NCBI GenBank assembly: GCA_964492775.1
Contig: CAZBLH010000018.1
Span: 1 to 43,051, forward strand
Source of the DNA: WRDS01 sp964492775
GTDB taxonomy: Bacteria; Actinomycetota; Coriobacteriia; Anaerosomatales; PHET01
Length of the DNA: 43,051 nucleotides
Direction of reading: 5' to 3'
Program-made: the position numbers and the translations under genes
Notes under the pieces: generated by a model
The model's database searches: none
What the model saw: only the letters and a program-made list of their open reading frames with translations
What the model was told of the DNA's origin: nothing
In this document: piece by piece, positions 40,832-43,051 of the stretch
How positions within the stretch are numbered: position 1 is the first letter of the stretch
How the letters are laid out: each line of letters begins with the position of its first letter

Positions 40832-43051
40832 CTATGCTTCCGGCTCCCCCTGCGGAGCCGTCGTGCCCACGCCACCTGCGAGTACAGGCACCAGGAAGCG
40901 TCCGGTGTGGCTGTTCGGGTTCGCCGCAACCTGCTCGGGTGTCCCCGCGACGACTATCTCACCTCCGCGCTCGNNNNNNNNNNTCACGTCGAGGTTGTGC
41001 TCAATCACCAGCACCGTGTTGCCAGCGTCGACAAGCCGCTGCAGCACCGCCAGCAGCTGGCGAACGTCGTCGAAGTGCAGGCCGGTCGTGGGCTCGTCCA
41101 GGATGTAGAAGGTCCGACCCGTGCTGCGCCTCTGCAACTCGCTCGCGAGCTTAACCCGCTGTGACTCTCCGCCGGAAAGCGTGGTCGCCGGCTGGCCCAA
41201 GTGCACGTAGCCCAATCCGACGTCGAACAGTGTCTGCAGCTTGCGCTTGATCGGCGGGATGTTGGTGAAGAAGTGCAGCGCCTCCTCGACCGTCATCTCC
41301 AGCACCTCGCTCACATTCTTGCCTTTGTAGGTGACCTGGAGAGTCTCTCGGTTGTAGCGGGCGCCCTTGCACACCTCACACGGGACGTACACGTCAGGCA
41401 GGAAATGCATCTCGATCTTGATCTGCCCGTCGCCTTTGCAGGCCTCGCAGCGCCCGCCGGCGACGTTGAAGGAGAACCGCCCCGGCGAGTACCCGCGGAG
41501 CTTGGCCTCGGGTGTCGACGCGAACAGCGCACGCACGTCGTCCCATAGCCCCGTGTAGGTCGCAGGGTTCGACCTGGGAGTCCGGCCGATCGGGTTCTGG
41601 TCGATGTCGATGACCTTGTCGAGCGCCGAGAGACCCTTGATCGATCGGTATGTCCCGGTGCGCCTGCGGCCGCGCTGCAGCTTGTTGGTGAGCACTGGGG
41701 CGATCGTGTCGCTCACCAGCGAGGACTTGCCCGAACCTGACACGCCGGTCACGACCGTCAGCGTCCCCAGAGGTATGGAGACGTCAATATCCTTCAGGTT
41801 GTGCTCCTGCGCGCCCTCGAGCCTCAGCTCGCCCTTGCCCGGCGAACGGCGCTTCTCGGGAACGGGAACCGATCGGCGACCTGACAGGTAGGCTGCGGTG
41901 AGCGACTCATCGCAGGCAAGGATCTCGTCGGGCGTGCCGACGCAGACAACGCTGCCGCCGTGCTCTCCCGCGCCCGGCCCCATGTCGATGACATAGTCTG
42001 CGGCCCTGATCGTCTCCTCGTCGAGCTCGACGACGATCACCGTATTGCCAAGGTCACGCAGCCGCTCCATCGTCGCGATCAGCCGCGCGTTATCGCGCTG
42101 GTGCAGGCCGATCGAAGGCTCGTCGAGGATGTAGAGGACGCCCATCAACCCAGCACCGATCTGTGTCGCAAGTCGGATACGCTGGGCCTCTCCACCCGAG
42201 AGCGTCGCGGTTGCCCGCTCGAGCGTGAGGTAGTCGAGACCGACGTCCACCAGGAACCGGAGGCGCTCGAGGATCTCTCTGATGACCCGGCGCGCGATAT
42301 GCTCGTCACGCTCGGACAATTCGAGCGTCTCGAAGAACGCGAGTGCGTCCTTCGCCGAGAAGGTCGTGACCTCGTGGATGTTCTTACCGCCGACCGTGAC
42401 CGCGAGTATCGCTGGCTTCAGTCGCGCCCCACCGCAGGTCTGGCAGGGAATGACTGCGAGGTATTCGCGAAGCTTGTTCTTGACGTTCTCGCTCTCTGAC
42501 TCCTCATAGCGCCGCATCGTTGAGGCCAGGACACCCTCATACCGCGAGTACCAGTGGGTCTCTCGGCCGTCGCGCGTGAGGTAGTCCACTCGGATCCGAG
42601 TCTCACCCAGCCCGTTCAGGATCAGGTTCTGGACCTTTGAGGGCAGCTTTTCCCAGGGAGTGTCGAGATCGACGCCGAGATGCTTGGCGACCGCGGCGAC
42701 CAGCTGCGGGTAGTAGTTCGCTCCCGGCGAGAACGGTGCGATAGCCCCCTCGGCCAGCGAGAGCGACTTGTCGGGGATGACGAGATCGGGATCGGGCTCA
42801 AGACGACTGCCCAGCCCGTTGCAGTCGGGGCAGGCTCCGTACGGGGCGTTGAAGGAGAAATCCCGCGGAGCCAGTTCCGACATCGAGACGCCGTGAGTGG
42901 GACAAGCGAGCGCCTGCGAGAACGACAGCTCCTCGCCGCCGGTGACAGCGACTAGGACCGTACCATCAGCCAGGCGCAGCGCCGTCTCGATGCTGTCGGC
43001 AAGCCGTGAGCGGATGCCCTCTTTCATCACAAGACGGTCGACGACCACCTC
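40832..43051 (-). CDS. uvrA: Excinuclease ABC subunit A (5' end outside window, internal gap)
   Basis: About 738 residues are present; the N-terminal fifth, including the first Walker A motif, lies beyond the right edge. Seen are LSGGEAQRIRLATQ and LSGGESQRVKLASEL signatures, Walker A GVSGSGKSS, the second zinc finger (CEACKGDG...CEVCKG) and ILDEPSIGLHQRD / ILDEPTTGLHFDD. It scans DNA for damage with UvrB. A run of 10 Ns interrupts the conserved stretch after VIEHNLDV. Confidence 0.96.
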   Translation of the reverse strand, partial: EVVVDRLVMKEGIRSRLADSIETALRLADGTVLVAVTGGEELSFSQALACPTHGVSMSELAPRDFSFNAPYGACPDCNGLGSRLEPDPDLVIPDKSLSLAEGAIAPFSPGANYYPQLVAAVAKHLGVDLDTPWEKLPSKVQNLILNGLGETRIRVDYLTRDGRETHWYSRYEGVLASTMRRYEESESENVKNKLREYLAVIPCQTCGGARLKPAILAVTVGGKNIHEVTTFSAKDALAFFETLELSERDEHIARRVIREILERLRFLVDVGLDYLTLERATATLSGGEAQRIRLATQIGAGLMGVLYILDEPSIGLHQRDNARLIATMERLRDLGNTVIVVELDEETIRAADYVIDMGPGAGEHGGSVVCVGTPDEILACDESLTAAYLSGRRSVPVPEKRRSPGKGELRLEGAQEHNLKDIDVSIPLGTLTVVTGVSGSGKSSLVSDTIAPVLTNKLQRGRRRTGTYRSIKGLSALDKVIDIDQNPIGRTPRSNPATYTGLWDDVRALFASTPEAKLRGYSPGRFSFNVAGGRCEACKGDGQIKIEMHFLPDVYVPCEVCKGARYNRETLQVTYKGKNVSEVLEMTVEEALHFFTNIPPIKRKLQTLFDVGLGYVHLGQPATTLSGGESQRVKLASELQRRSTGRTFYILDEPTTGLHFDDVRQLLAVLQRLVDAGNTVLVIEHNLDVXXXXERGGEIVVAGTPEQVAANPNSHTGRFLVPVLAGGVGTTAPQGEPEA
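40974..40983. other. Assembly gap of 10 Ns inside uvrA
   Basis: Ten Ns split the C-terminal ATPase domain of UvrA. The flanking codons stay in frame, but the Walker B-distal segment (usually I-K-x-A-D-x-I-I-D-L-G-P-E-G-G) is absent, so the real gap is longer than shown. Confidence 0.95.

Overview
The window is a high-GC bacterial chromosome segment, most likely from the Actinobacteria. The main lineage clue is the minus-strand order uvrA-uvrC-rapZ-yvcK-whiA-gap-pgk-tpiA-gpmI-secG. The first steps of this order (uvrC-rapZ-yvcK-whiA-gap-pgk-tpiA) are classic in Actinobacteria, and the RapZ P-loop has the actinobacterial-looking Arg in place of Lys. The added gpmI, together with a complete sigma-54 set (rpoN, sensor kinase, NtrC-type activator) that most Actinobacteria lack, points to an anaerobic, Coriobacteriia-like lineage. 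That placement is inference.

Layout. 1-2437 is the right end of a prophage: a peptidase-type endolysin, two small membrane proteins (lysis cassette) and an oppositely oriented membrane-anchored HIRAN-like protein. It ends at a duplicated 3' half of a tRNA-Cys gene, an attachment-site scar. 2602-6130 holds a 49-residue ORF, a proline-rich TM2 protein, a GT4 glycosyltransferase, a HAD-like protein and a nitroreductase. 6224-10228 is a partner-switching signalling pair: a 1070-residue sensor phosphatase and a STAS-kinase fusion. 10300-11844 is a metal/thiol locus (HMA protein, anchored cupredoxin-like protein, CcdA) with a near-consensus sigma-54 promoter in front and a CsoR-type dyad inside. 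11977-16643 is the sigma-54 operon itself (rpoN, kinase, activator, zinc-ribbon membrane protein). 16799-20469 contains an EamA permease, a CDF cation transporter, a divergent CsoR/CstR-like repressor with two dyads in the shared promoter region, and a membrane-anchored ferrochelatase-like protein.

20461-24485 holds a PHP-domain protein, an aminotransferase, a B12-binding radical SAM protein and a radical-SAM-like partner lacking the cluster motif; all four lie on one strand and the last two overlap by 4 bases. Next come tRNA-Leu(GAG) with its terminator, and a five-gene oligopeptide ABC transporter operon (oppABCDF) with a structured leader and a long hairpin between oppA and oppB. The right third is the central glycolysis/regulation/DNA-repair cluster, ending in a uvrA that is cut by the window edge and interrupted by a run of 10 Ns.

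The most interesting candidate system is regulatory. The sigma-54 cluster sits directly upstream of an HMA-cupredoxin-CcdA operon whose leader carries a strong -24/-12 element. An ATACCC...GGGTAT dyad inside that operon matches the one between the CDF transporter and an unusual CsoR-family repressor that has lost the usual His ligand. This suggests one copper- or persulfide-responsive network spanning about 8 kb. No database search was run; every family call rests on motifs read in the translated sequence.
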